Notes under the pieces: model-generated
Told to the model about the DNA's origin: nothing
Seen by the model: the letters and a program-made list of their open reading frames with translations, nothing else
Database searches by the model: none
Made by a program: the position numbers and the translations under genes
In this document: piece after piece, positions 52,026 through 62,122 of the stretch
Layout of the letters: every line of letters starts with the position of its first letter
Numbering within the stretch: the stretch's first letter is position 1
DNA from: Methanofastidiosum methylothiophilum
GTDB lineage: Archaea; Methanobacteriota_B; Thermococci; Methanofastidiosales; Methanofastidiosaceae
NCBI GenBank assembly: GCA_001587635.1
Contig: LNJE01000005.1
Span: forward strand, 36,913-100,912
Reading direction: 5' to 3'
Length of the DNA stretch: 64,000 bases

Positions 52026-52059
52026 AGGATACACCTCCATATTTCCTATACAATAAGTT

Positions 52060-52083
52060 AAGTTAACTTATAGTATATAAATC
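52060..52083 (-). promoter_or_regulatory. hsp20 promoter with Phr-like operator
   Basis: On the minus strand TTTATATA (TATA box) is followed by ATAAGTTAACT, identical over 11 bases to 9641-9651, with the palindrome AAGTTAACTT (52060-52069). The site covers the start region, as expected for repression by the regulator at 9675. Confidence 0.58.
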
Positions 52084-52219
52084 TTTCGCTTGATATAAAT
52101 TGTTGTAATTAAAAACATGTAAAACTGAGAATGTTTTGTACATCCATAATTATTTAATTTGGATTGTGTGATAATTTTTTCACGGAAATAATTATATATT
52201 TATCCTGATTCTGTTTCAT

Positions 52220-52435
52220 ATGGGCAAACAATCAACTACAAAAAAGGGCCAAGCATGTTCTACAGGTGGCTGTCCTCTATGCACTAAAGAGGGTATGATA
52301 CTAGCTTTAATAGGGATTATAGTTGCATTTTTAATGCCACCACCTTTTGGCTTTATAGGATTTTTAATATTTGGACTATCTTACTTCTTACCTTCAATTA
52401 AGAAGTTAAAATTAAACAATTCGATAGAAAAATAA
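52220..52435 (+). CDS. Small membrane protein with Cys motif, 71 aa
   Basis: A Cys-bearing N-terminal part (CSTGGCPLC, residues 13-21), two hydrophobic helices (about 26-60) separated by a Pro-rich turn, and a basic tail. TATA-like AATTATATATTTATC lies 25-30 bases upstream. Family not recognised. Confidence 0.58.
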   Translation: MGKQSTTKKGQACSTGGCPLCTKEGMILALIGIIVAFLMPPPFGFIGFLIFGLSYFLPSIKKLKLNNSIEK

Positions 52436-52548
52436 TTTATTCCTTAATAACAAAGCAATATTAATCGCATAGGCATCTCTAATTTTTAATATACTAAATA
52501 TGATTGATAACCTTTTAATATTAAATTAATATATTCTTTCGTGGTAAA

Positions 52549-54282
52549 ATGAGCGAAGATCTTCATAAACTTGCATTTAAATATGCCCTTATCAATGCCT
52601 TTCAATTTGGAGGTACTCCTAATGCTAAGGCCGTTACAGGCAAAATAATGGCTGAGTTGCCCGAGATGAGAAAATATGCAAAAGAAGTTATATTAGCCGT
52701 TGAAGGCGCCATTAATCAAATCTCTAAAATGTCTAATAATGAAATTGAAAATAATTTAAAAGAAATCAGCCCTGAATTTTTTTTTGATAAGCCCAAAGAA
52801 AAGGAAGTGCCTAGGGAGCTTCCTCCATTAGAAGGTGCAGAGAAGGGCAATGTAGTTACGAGACTTCCACCAGAACCAAATGGATACCCTCACATTGGCC
52901 ACGGAATGTCATTCTATTTTAACTATTATTATGCTAAAAAATATGATGGTAAAGTAATCTTAAGATTTGATGACACCAATCCTAAAAAGGAAAAACTTGA
53001 ATATTACGATGCAATAAAACAAGATTTAAAATGGCTTAAAATTAATTGGGATGAAGAACGAAATATGTCCGATGACATGGATCTTTATTATAAATATGCC
53101 CTAGATCTAATTAAAATTGGTAAAGCGTATATCTGTAATTGTGATGCAGAGTACATATCCAAACTGAGATATGATTCCAAGGATTGCTCCTGCATTTCTA
53201 ACTCTGTCCAGGATAATCTTTCTCTTTGGAAAGAAATGGAATCTGCGGATGAAGGAAAATTTTCTCTTAGGCTTAGAGGAGACATGAATTCAAAGAATAC
53301 TGTCATGAGAGACCCCACTATGATGAGAGTTGTTGATCACCCTCATCCAATCCAAGGTGACAAATACAGAATATGGCCAGTTTACGATTTTGCATGTGCA
53401 ATTGAAGACTCTGTTCTTGGTGTAACTCATGTGCTAAGGAGCAATGAATTTGCTTTGAGGATAGAATTACAAGACTATATCAGAGGACTTCTTAACTTAA
53501 GAAATCCAAAAATTATTGAATATTCTAGATTTACTGTAAAAGGAGCCCCTACATCAAAAAGACTAATCAGACCTTTAATTGAAAAGCATCTTGTTTCAGG
53601 ATGGGATGATCCAAGACTTGTTACAATTCGTGGCCTTAAGCGAAGAGGAATTACCCCAGAAGCCATTCACATGGTGGCAGAGGAAATAGGGCTATCTAAA
53701 TCTGAACCTGTAATTGATTGGTCTTTAATTGAATCCCTAAATAGAAAAGTAATCGATTCTACATCAGACAGATATTACTTTGTATCAGATCCAAAATTTC
53801 TGGAAGTGAGCAATGCTCAAAACCAAACAATTCAGCTTAAACGACATCCTGACTATGATAGAGGGTTTAGAAATGTTGATATATCAGGAAAATTTTTCAT
53901 TTCAGGTAGTGACTTTAAAGATATAACTAAGGGCCAAATACTTAGATTAAAAGATCTCTATAATATTCTTATAATTGATGTTCAGGATGATTTAATTAAA
54001 GCTATGCGCACTGATGAAAAATCTTCCAAAGATGAACTTTCAAAAGTTAAAAAAATACAATGGGTAACTGATAAAAATGTTAAAGTGTCTGTTATAGTCC
54101 CTGGAATTTTATATGAAGGGGAGGATATCAACCCAAATTCTCTTACTACAGTTGTTGGCTACGGTGAAAGAGAAATAGGACTTCTTAAAGAAGGTGAAAT
54201 AGTTCAGTTTGAACGTTTTGGCTTTGTTAGAGTTGATAGGATAGATCCAAACGAAGTTACAGTTATCTTTGCCCACAAATAA
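52549..54282 (+). CDS. gltX: Glutamyl-tRNA synthetase, archaeal type
   Basis: 577 residues. Class I motifs: HIGH as HIGHGMSF (about 113-120) and the KMSKS-equivalent GAPTSKRLIRP. An N-terminal helical extension and the beta-barrel anticodon domain are of archaeal/eukaryotic type. Charges tRNA-Glu, and tRNA-Gln when GatDE follows. Ends 8 bases before priS. Confidence 0.95.
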   Translation: MSEDLHKLAFKYALINAFQFGGTPNAKAVTGKIMAELPEMRKYAKEVILAVEGAINQISKMSNNEIENNLKEISPEFFFDKPKEKEVPRELPPLEGAEKGNVVTRLPPEPNGYPHIGHGMSFYFNYYYAKKYDGKVILRFDDTNPKKEKLEYYDAIKQDLKWLKINWDEERNMSDDMDLYYKYALDLIKIGKAYICNCDAEYISKLRYDSKDCSCISNSVQDNLSLWKEMESADEGKFSLRLRGDMNSKNTVMRDPTMMRVVDHPHPIQGDKYRIWPVYDFACAIEDSVLGVTHVLRSNEFALRIELQDYIRGLLNLRNPKIIEYSRFTVKGAPTSKRLIRPLIEKHLVSGWDDPRLVTIRGLKRRGITPEAIHMVAEEIGLSKSEPVIDWSLIESLNRKVIDSTSDRYYFVSDPKFLEVSNAQNQTIQLKRHPDYDRGFRNVDISGKFFISGSDFKDITKGQILRLKDLYNILIIDVQDDLIKAMRTDEKSSKDELSKVKKIQWVTDKNVKVSVIVPGILYEGEDINPNSLTTVVGYGEREIGLLKEGEIVQFERFGFVRVDRIDPNEVTVIFAHK

Positions 54283-54290
54283 GGTGAGTT

Positions 54291-55229
54291 ATGGATTTCA
54301 AGGAAGCATCTCTTCGAGAGAGGAGGATATATTATCATGAAGAATGGAAAGAAAAAGATGTGCCAGAGTTTATAATCGAAAGAATAAAAGAAAGAGAATT
54401 TGCTTTTGATCATGATGGGAACGGATATAATGATAGATATAAAGGATTTGACAATGTTAATCTATTTTCTGATTTTCTGATTAAAAATTTTCCATATGCT
54501 GTTTGTACTAGTGTTTCTTACTATTCAAAACCTAAAAATAGGGAAGATTGGAAAGGAGCAGAATTAGTTTTTGATATAGATGCCAAAGATTTAATCGTTA
54601 AAACATGTGAATGCAAAGCGGGATATGTATGTGAAAAATGTCTTTTTGAAGCCAAAGAGATAGTATTGCAAATAAGGGATACATTGATTAGCGATTTAGG
54701 TATCAAACGATTATTCTTAGTTTATTCAGGGAGAGGGTATCATCTTAGGGCAGTCGATAAGGAGATTCTACCACTTGAAAGAAGGTCAGAAATTTTAGAA
54801 TATGTTACAGGATCCAAGAGACCAAAAGAATTATTCCTGTTTAACAGTTACCCTGCAGTTTATAGAAAAATGTTTATTTTAACATTTGCTAAAATGACTG
54901 AAAAAGATTTTCCTTTTACTAAAAATATAACTGATTCACTTCTCTCAGAAAAAGAAAATATTATATCCAAATTAAAGGCATATCACGTAGATTTTTTAAC
55001 TATTAAAGGGATTGGTGATAAAACAAAAAATGATTTTTTAAGTCTTATTGAACAAATTAATTCCTCCTTAGTTGATGGCAAAGTTACTGTAGATGTCAAA
55101 AGGATATTGAGACTTCCCTCTACCTTGCATTCCAAAGTTTCAATGAAATGTGTTGAAATAAAAAATATAGAGACTTTTGACCCTTTAAAGCAAGCAGTTC
55201 CACAATTTGTTCATGAAAGAAAAGATTAG
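54291..55229 (+). CDS. priS: DNA primase small subunit PriS
   Basis: 312-residue catalytic primase subunit. Catalytic Asp pair in LVFDIDAKD (about 93-101), zinc-site cysteines in TCECKAGYVCEKC (about 105-117), and SGRGYHLRA (about 145-153). Slightly short for the family but intact. Lies between gltX and ileS. No priL is in the window. Confidence 0.94.
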   Translation: MDFKEASLRERRIYYHEEWKEKDVPEFIIERIKEREFAFDHDGNGYNDRYKGFDNVNLFSDFLIKNFPYAVCTSVSYYSKPKNREDWKGAELVFDIDAKDLIVKTCECKAGYVCEKCLFEAKEIVLQIRDTLISDLGIKRLFLVYSGRGYHLRAVDKEILPLERRSEILEYVTGSKRPKELFLFNSYPAVYRKMFILTFAKMTEKDFPFTKNITDSLLSEKENIISKLKAYHVDFLTIKGIGDKTKNDFLSLIEQINSSLVDGKVTVDVKRILRLPSTLHSKVSMKCVEIKNIETFDPLKQAVPQFVHERKD

Positions 55230-55270
55230 ACTTACCAAAAACCTTTAAAACCTCTATAGTTATTGACTTC

Positions 55271-58200
55271 ATGGTTTCTGAGGTGCCCGAAGACTATAAT
55301 CCAGTATCTTTAGAAATTAAAATTCTAGAAGAATGGGAAAAAATAGACATTTACGATAAATTGAAACAGCTAAGATCTGAAGGCCCTAAATTTTTCTTTT
55401 TAGATGGGCCCCCCTATATGAATGGATTGCCGCATATAGGTCACGCTAGGACTAGAGCATTGAGGGATCCGGTTCTCAAATATAAATCCATGAATGGCTA
55501 TAATGTATGGCACCAACCGGGATTTGATATGCATGGACTGCCCATTGAAGTAAAAGTTGAAGAAATACTAGGCACTAAAACAAAAAGCGATATTGAAAAA
55601 ATAGGAACTGAACTTTTTATAAAATCATGTAAAGAAAGAGGGTTATCCTTCCTTAAAATATGGATTGATTTTTATAGAAGATTTGGAATGATAGGTGATT
55701 TTGATAATCCCTATATGACATTATCAAATTCCTATATCGAGTCTTCTTGGTATTTTTTTAGAAAGGCATGGGAGAAAAATCTTTTGTATAAAGGTAAGGC
55801 GACTGTTGCATGGTGTCCAAGATGCGAAACACCTCTCTCTGGTTATGAAGCAACTGATGAGTATAAAGATGTTGAAGATTATTCTATTTATGTAAAATTT
55901 CCTTTAGAAGGAAATAAAGATGAATATATTATTATATGGACTACAACACCTTGGACTATCCCTGCAAATGTTGCAATTGCAGTCAATCCTAAATATGAAT
56001 ATGTAAGAGTCAAAGTAGCAAATGAAGTATGGATAGTTGCTAAAGAACTTTTAGAAAAATTAATGACATTATTTGGTATTCAAGATTATGAAATACTTGA
56101 AACTGTCACAGGTCAAATCCTATTTGGCCTTAAATATAGGCATATTATGGAAGATGATTTACCGATTCATACACAATTCAAAGAGCCAAATGCACATACA
56201 ATCATCCTTACAAATTATGTAACGTTGGAAGATGGTACTGGCTGTGTTCACACAGCCCCAGGGCATGGGCCTGAAGATTATAGTGCGGGGGTGGAGTATA
56301 AACTCCCAATACTCTCTCCAGTTGATCAAACTGGTAAATTTACAGATGAGGCTGGAAAATACAAAAATATCTATATCAAAGATGCCAATGATTTAATTGT
56401 CGATGATATCGAAGATAAAGGTTTTTTATTACTCAGAGATTCAGTTTTTCATAGATATGCTCACTGTTGGAGATGTAAATCACCTTTGTTATATAGGGCA
56501 TCGGATCAATGGTTTATAAAAGTAGAAGCCATTAAAGATCAAATCTTGAAAGAAAATAAAAAAGTAAAATGGATTCCAGATTGGGCAGGGGAAAAGAGAT
56601 TTCATAACTGGATTGAAGGTGCAAGGGATTGGTGCATCTCAAGGCAAAGATTCTGGGGCATCCCCCTCCCAATATGGGAATGTATGTGTGGAAACATAAT
56701 CGTCGTTTCTTCTACTGAAGAAATAAAGTCTTTGGGCGGAACCATTCCAGAAGATCTTCATAAACCCTATATCGATGAAGTTTTCATTAAATGTCCAAAA
56801 TGCTCTAAAAAAATGAAACGTGTTCCTGATATTGCGGATGTATGGTTTGATTCAGGGGCTTCAACATGGAGTTCTTTAGGATATCCTCAAAATACAAAAA
56901 AATTTGATGAACTTTTTCCTGTTGACTTTATTACCGAAGGGCTTGACCAGACAAGAGGGTGGTTTTATACATTAATGCTTGAAAGTTTTATTGTATTTGG
57001 CAGAGCCCCTTATAATAAAGTTTTAATGAATGATTTTGTCTTGGATCAATTTGGCCAAAAGATGTCAAAGTCTCTTGGAAACGTTGTTGATCCAAATGAC
57101 GTCATAACGAAATATGGCGCGGATGTTACAAGATTTTACCTTTTATGGGAAATTGCACCATGGGATAAATTAAAGTTTAACTGGGAAAATGTCGAAAGTA
57201 TTTATAGAACCTTTAATATACTTTGGAATGCTTATAAGTTTGTTACACTCTACATGTCTCTTGACAAGTTTGATGTTAATACCCCAATAAATGATGTTAA
57301 GAAATACCTAAAAGATGAAGACAAATGGATACTGTCTAGAATAAATACCCTTACTAAGGAAGTTGAGGAGACTTTTGACACTTTAGAGCTTCATTACATC
57401 CCAAGAAAAATAAAGGAATTCATCCTTGAAGATCTTTCTAGATGGTATATTAGGCTCGTAAGAGAAAGGATGTGGCTTGAAGATGACAACAAGGAGAAAA
57501 TTAGTGCCTATGCCACTGCATTCTATGTGTTTAAGAGACTATCAAAAATATTAGCACCAATATCCCCATTTATTTCTGAAGCAATTTATAAGAACTTTGT
57601 AGGTGAATCTTCAATTCATCTTTCAGACTGGGATAAATATGATCCTTCTATGATTGATTCTGAACTTGAATTAAATATGAATATACTCAGAAACATAATA
57701 GAGGGCACCCTCCATGCTAGACAAAAAGCAGGTATTAAATTAAGGTGGCCGATGTCCAAAGTCATTGTTGAAACACAAGACGAAACTGTTAAAAAAGCTG
57801 TTATTTCTTTATCTGAAATCATGAAGAAACAGATTAATGTCAAAGAGATAGTTATTGGCGAAGTTGTGCAAGAACTTGAAATACTACCTAATCATAAATC
57901 TCTTGGCCCTAAATTCAAGGGTGATGCAAAGAAGGTCGTTGAATTATTAGGGGCCGTTGATTCATGCCTGATAAAGTCAGGACTTGAAAAAGAGGGTACA
58001 TTTGATTTGAAAGGATTTCAGATAACTCCTGAGGATGTTAATTTTAACTACATACTACCAAAAGGATACCAACTCAGTGAGTTTGAAAATGGAAAAATTT
58101 ATTTATATACTGAGATTACTGAAGAATTGAAATCCGAAGCCATTGCAAGAGAAGTAATTAGAAGAATTCAAGAAATGAGAAAACAGTCTAATTTGAATGT

Positions 58201-58384
58201 TGAAGATTATATTAGTTCATATATAGTTTCTAATTTTGAATCCGATTTAAAGATACATGAAGACTATATTAAACATGAAACAAGGAGCAAGTCTTTAGCA
58301 TTTTCCAAAAACAATGATTACACTGGTAAAGAGTGGGAAATAGACGGCGACAAATTTTTAATAGGGATTCAAAAACTCAAATAA
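55271..58384 (+). CDS. ileS: Isoleucyl-tRNA synthetase
   Basis: 1037 residues. HIGH as GLPHIGHARTRA (about 54-65), KMSKSLGN (about 596-603), CP1 editing domain with WTTTPWTIPAN and DGTGCVHTAPGHGPEDY, and a long C-terminal domain of the archaeal type. TATA-like CCTTTAAAAC lies about 25 bases upstream. Confidence 0.96.
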   Translation: MVSEVPEDYNPVSLEIKILEEWEKIDIYDKLKQLRSEGPKFFFLDGPPYMNGLPHIGHARTRALRDPVLKYKSMNGYNVWHQPGFDMHGLPIEVKVEEILGTKTKSDIEKIGTELFIKSCKERGLSFLKIWIDFYRRFGMIGDFDNPYMTLSNSYIESSWYFFRKAWEKNLLYKGKATVAWCPRCETPLSGYEATDEYKDVEDYSIYVKFPLEGNKDEYIIIWTTTPWTIPANVAIAVNPKYEYVRVKVANEVWIVAKELLEKLMTLFGIQDYEILETVTGQILFGLKYRHIMEDDLPIHTQFKEPNAHTIILTNYVTLEDGTGCVHTAPGHGPEDYSAGVEYKLPILSPVDQTGKFTDEAGKYKNIYIKDANDLIVDDIEDKGFLLLRDSVFHRYAHCWRCKSPLLYRASDQWFIKVEAIKDQILKENKKVKWIPDWAGEKRFHNWIEGARDWCISRQRFWGIPLPIWECMCGNIIVVSSTEEIKSLGGTIPEDLHKPYIDEVFIKCPKCSKKMKRVPDIADVWFDSGASTWSSLGYPQNTKKFDELFPVDFITEGLDQTRGWFYTLMLESFIVFGRAPYNKVLMNDFVLDQFGQKMSKSLGNVVDPNDVITKYGADVTRFYLLWEIAPWDKLKFNWENVESIYRTFNILWNAYKFVTLYMSLDKFDVNTPINDVKKYLKDEDKWILSRINTLTKEVEETFDTLELHYIPRKIKEFILEDLSRWYIRLVRERMWLEDDNKEKISAYATAFYVFKRLSKILAPISPFISEAIYKNFVGESSIHLSDWDKYDPSMIDSELELNMNILRNIIEGTLHARQKAGIKLRWPMSKVIVETQDETVKKAVISLSEIMKKQINVKEIVIGEVVQELEILPNHKSLGPKFKGDAKKVVELLGAVDSCLIKSGLEKEGTFDLKGFQITPEDVNFNYILPKGYQLSEFENGKIYLYTEITEELKSEAIAREVIRRIQEMRKQSNLNVEDYISSYIVSNFESDLKIHEDYIKHETRSKSLAFSKNNDYTGKEWEIDGDKFLIGIQKLK

Positions 58385-58515
58385 GTATAGCATTTTTGCG
58401 TTTGTCCAATGCCGATATGTCTATATTTTCATTAAGATTAATTTAATGTTTAACTAGACTAGTTTCATGTAAAAATAATATGACTAAAAAAAATAATTTA
58501 AAAATATAAATAAAT

Positions 58516-58989
58516 TTACTTTCCGCACTTTGAGCTAATTCCAGAAGAATGCTCCATTGTAAGTCCCATCTGTTCATAGTCCAATGTCATTGAATTACTC
58601 TCTTCAGTCTTCACTACTCCATGCCCATCATTAGTCCTGAAAGAGTATTGTACGCCCCACTCACTTTTACCTTTCATAAATTCAGTCAATTCCTCATTTG
58701 ACAACGATAAGGTATAAAGGATGCCCTCTTTTGCATTTAATTCCAATGGGTCAGCTTTTACCATTGCCCTTCTAGATCCATTAATATATACAAACATATA
58801 TCGCGGAAGATCTCCATCTATATCCTTATACATTACTTTAAATCTGTAAGATGTTACGTTATTGTTTGTAGTATAAAGAAGAGCCCCTCCTTCTAGTATT
58901 GGTTTATTGTTTTGAGCTGCACTAAGTGAGCCCATANCAGCTGNAGAAACTAAAATTAAACANATGGTAATAATAGCTAATTTTTTCAC
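58516..58989 (-). CDS. Exported hypothetical protein
   Basis: 157 residues with signal peptide (KKLAIIT to SLSAAQ). The mature part is beta-rich, with a DIDGDLP loop and conserved-looking Trp and Tyr. GTG 58989 is chosen because GAGGTGAT lies just upstream; an earlier in-frame GTG is part of that site. Three N bases fall in the signal region. Function unknown. Confidence 0.62.
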   Translation of the reverse strand: MKKLAIITXCLILVSXAXMGSLSAAQNNKPILEGGALLYTTNNNVTSYRFKVMYKDIDGDLPRYMFVYINGSRRAMVKADPLELNAKEGILYTLSLSNEELTEFMKGKSEWGVQYSFRTNDGHGVVKTEESNSMTLDYEQMGLTMEHSSGISSKCGK

Positions 58990-59165
58990 AATGATCACCT
59001 CAAATTGATAAAATATCTAAAAAAGGCTTACTTTATAAATTTCATTGATTTAGAATATCAATCATTTTATTTNCTTTATTATATTTAAAACAAGAATAAT
59101 CACTTCAGCTCCAGNGTTATAGAAAAAATAATCTCAACATATACTGGTGTTAAAATTAAGGCCAA

Positions 59166-60068
59166 TTAAAANTTTAATAANTCTTCTTCCCATTCTTTCT
59201 TACAATCACACCCATATTCTAAAATTTTTGGATCATTTTTAAGCGAAAAATCTAAAATTCTTTTTTCAATCTCTCTGTTGCAGATCTTACAATTTTTAGG
59301 GCCACGCGATCTTCCAAAAGCAACCGGATGACAAATAATATCTGGCCTTAAATTTGAAGTTTCTTTTAAAATCTCTAATATACTCCAACCCCATGGTGGT
59401 GAATATTCTCCTTTATTCCAGAGATATTCAACTATGGTATTCTTATGGACAGTCATAGGATTAAATGAGATAACGTCAGCAATATTCTCGATGGATCTCG
59501 CAGAATTTATGGCATCATGTATTGCTTCCTTTTCAGTTACAAATGGAGGTTTTATCATTATATATGCTTTATTTTTAATACCAAGTTTTTTCAAAACTTC
59601 ACTTGCAGAAAGGAAATCTTCAAAAGTGAAACCTTTATTAATTGAATGTTGAAGTATTCTATTATTAGATGATTCTAATCCAATCGCAACTTCGATCTGT
59701 ACCCCAATACCTACTAATTCTTCCAAATAGTCTTTTTTTATATATTCTGGCCTAGACTCTAAAGTTACTTCAGGTATACCTCTCTCAGAAAGAAATGTGA
59801 TTATTTTTTTAGCACAATCCTGATTTACTTCTTTTGGATCAAGAAAACTACCTGATGTAAAAATCTTAACTTTTCTAATTTCTTTATCATAAGCACTGTT
59901 GAACTCATCAACAAACACGTTGAAAAGATCAATTGAGGGGTCACTAGGAGAATCTTCAAAGTAAGAGCACATATTGCACCTTCTCCATCTGCAACCTATA
60001 GTCGGTAGAATTATTGAAAGTGCCTTTCCTTCTTTTCCTTGAATATTTTCCCGATTATAAAAGAACAT
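59166..60068 (-). CDS. RaSEA, archaeosine-synthesis radical SAM enzyme
   Basis: 300-residue radical SAM protein with cluster motif CRWRRCNMC (Cys 26, 31, 34), then FTSGSFLDPKE, LESRPEYI and a C-terminal Cys cluster (CKIC, CDC). This matches RaSEA, which with ArcS makes archaeosine at tRNA position 15. Closely related to Elp3 but lacks GNAT. Confidence 0.85.
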   Translation of the reverse strand: MFFYNRENIQGKEGKALSIILPTIGCRWRRCNMCSYFEDSPSDPSIDLFNVFVDEFNSAYDKEIRKVKIFTSGSFLDPKEVNQDCAKKIITFLSERGIPEVTLESRPEYIKKDYLEELVGIGVQIEVAIGLESSNNRILQHSINKGFTFEDFLSASEVLKKLGIKNKAYIMIKPPFVTEKEAIHDAINSARSIENIADVISFNPMTVHKNTIVEYLWNKGEYSPPWGWSILEILKETSNLRPDIICHPVAFGRSRGPKNCKICNREIEKRILDFSLKNDPKILEYGCDCKKEWEEXLLXF

Positions 60069-60099
60069 TAAATTATATAAACAATTTCAGTTTAAAAAT

Positions 60100-60471
60100 C
60101 TACTCAAAGAGACAGTTCATGCAGTTAACAGCAATAATTGATATTATCACTGCAGCGGCCGCGAATATAATCCAAAGTATCCTCCTGAAGTATCTCTCAG
60201 ATAAATAGATTATAAAAACAGACGTTGCAATAAAATAGCATAGCAAAGGAAATATAGGCATAGCTACCAATTGAAATAAGTTATATCCCATTAGATATAA
60301 AGACCATTCAATTCCACTCCAACTGATCCCAATAAAAACTACTCCAAAAATGAAAAACTCCTCTGCTTTTTTGTAATCTATGTCCCTTAAGTAAAGAGAA
60401 TAAATAATTAAAAGAGAACTTAATATTGAGCTTATAATCGAATAATGGAATCCTAAAGATTCTAGGCCCAT
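60100..60471 (-). CDS. Small membrane protein, 123 aa
   Basis: Four predicted helices; starts MGLESLGFHYSIISS, with WSGIEWSLYLMGYN between helices and a CMNC near the end. The ATG lies one base after the ilvD stop, so it ends the isoleucine operon. Family not recognised. Confidence 0.55.
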   Translation of the reverse strand: MGLESLGFHYSIISSILSSLLIIYSLYLRDIDYKKAEEFFIFGVVFIGISWSGIEWSLYLMGYNLFQLVAMPIFPLLCYFIATSVFIIYLSERYFRRILWIIFAAAAVIISIIAVNCMNCLFE

Positions 60472-60472
60472 T

Positions 60473-62122
60473 TTATTCCAGCACCGCACCCTTCTCAGAT
60501 GAGGACACAAGTTTTCTATATCTTAGGAGCATTCCTGGAATGTCTTTTTTTGGGGGCTTTGCTAATTTTAGCCTTTCTTCTATCTGCTTATCTGTAAGTG
60601 CGATTTCTAATTTTCTTTTAGGTATGTCTATCTTTATTATGTCTCCATCTTTTACCGCTGCAATTGGGCCGTTTTCAAAAGCTTCTGGGGATATATGACC
60701 AATACAAGGACCTCGAGTTCCTCCAGAAAATCTTCCATCTGTGATTAAAGCAACAGATTCAGATAACCCCATACCCGCTATTAAACTTGTTGGTTCTAAC
60801 ATTTCCCTCATACCTGGGCCACCTTTTGGGCCTTCGTATCTTATCACTATGACCGTACCCGATTTAATTTTACCGCCAAGTATGGCCTTAGTTGCAGATT
60901 CTTCACTATCAAATACCTTGGCCTTACCTTCGAACTTCATTATCTTCTCACTAACTGCAGTCTGTTTAACAACTGATCCATTTGGCGCAAGATTCCCTTT
61001 GAGAATTGCAATTCCACCTTGTTTGTGATATGGGTTATCTACACCCCTAATAATGTCAGATTTCATCACTTTTACTTTCTTTAAAGCATCGCCAAGAGTA
61101 GTNCCCATGATGNTTTTAGTTTCAAGATTTAGCCTGTCTTTTAGTCGTATCAAAATTTGAGGAATACCCCCTGCGTCATCAAAATCTCTCATAAAAAATG
61201 GNCCCCCTGGCCTTAAATTTACGAGGTGAGGNGTCTCTTTTGATAGTTTATCAAACAGACTTAATGGAAGATTGATACCAAACGCATGAGCAATTGCCGG
61301 TAAATGCANTGCGGTATTAGATGATCCGCCTATTCCCATATCCACTNTGATAGCATTTTCAAAACTAAGCTTAGTNACTATGTCTTTTGGTTTAAGATCT
61401 TTCTTTATCAGTTCAACNATAAGCTTACCTGTTTGATAGGCTATATCTTCTTTTCTTTTATCTGTAGCATGGATAGTTGCACTTCCAGGTATCGATAGAC
61501 CAAGTGCTTCAGTCATACATGCCATTGAATTTGCCGTAAATAATCCTGCGCATGCACCTGCACCTGGGCAGCTTCTCTTTTCAATCTCTTTAAAATCTTT
61601 TTCACTCATCTCCCCCTTCTTATAACTCCCAATGGCCTCAAAAATAGAGATTAGATCAAGTTTTTTACCCTTGTATTCTCCAGGTTCCATCGGGCCACCT
61701 GTTACAATAGCAGCAGGAATATTTACTCTTCCTGCGGCCATAAGCATGCCGGGAGTGATCTTGTCACAATTTGTGACTCCGACCCATCCATCAAATAAGT
61801 GAGATGAAATCATCAATTCAACTGAATCTGCAACAATATCTCTTGAAGGCAGAGAATACCTCATACCTTGATGGCCCATTGCAATTCCATCACAGATTCC
61901 TGGAACTCCAAACTCAAATGGTATCCCCCCCGCATCCTTGATACCCTTCTTAACAAGTTCCGTAAGTTTTCTAAGATTAATGTGACCGGGCACTACTTCA
62001 GAGTAGGCGGATGCAACACCTACAAATGGCTTCTTAAAATCTACATCTTTAAGGCCATCCGCTCTTAATAATCCCCTAGCACCTGCTTTGTCAATATCTT
62101 CTCTAATAATTGAACTTCTCAT
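60473..62122 (-). CDS. ilvD: Dihydroxy-acid dehydratase
   Basis: 549-residue Fe-S dehydratase of valine/isoleucine synthesis. Cluster Cys in GVTNCDKITPGML and CPGAGACAGLFTANSM, also RFSGGTRGPCIGHISPEA. Overlaps cimA by 4 bases. Several N bases. Confidence 0.95.
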   Translation of the reverse strand: MRSSIIREDIDKAGARGLLRADGLKDVDFKKPFVGVASAYSEVVPGHINLRKLTELVKKGIKDAGGIPFEFGVPGICDGIAMGHQGMRYSLPSRDIVADSVELMISSHLFDGWVGVTNCDKITPGMLMAAGRVNIPAAIVTGGPMEPGEYKGKKLDLISIFEAIGSYKKGEMSEKDFKEIEKRSCPGAGACAGLFTANSMACMTEALGLSIPGSATIHATDKRKEDIAYQTGKLXVELIKKDLKPKDIXTKLSFENAIXVDMGIGGSSNTAXHLPAIAHAFGINLPLSLFDKLSKEXPHLVNLRPGXPFFMRDFDDAGGIPQILIRLKDRLNLETKXIMXTTLGDALKKVKVMKSDIIRGVDNPYHKQGGIAILKGNLAPNGSVVKQTAVSEKIMKFEGKAKVFDSEESATKAILGGKIKSGTVIVIRYEGPKGGPGMREMLEPTSLIAGMGLSESVALITDGRFSGGTRGPCIGHISPEAFENGPIAAVKDGDIIKIDIPKRKLEIALTDKQIEERLKLAKPPKKDIPGMLLRYRKLVSSSEKGAVLE

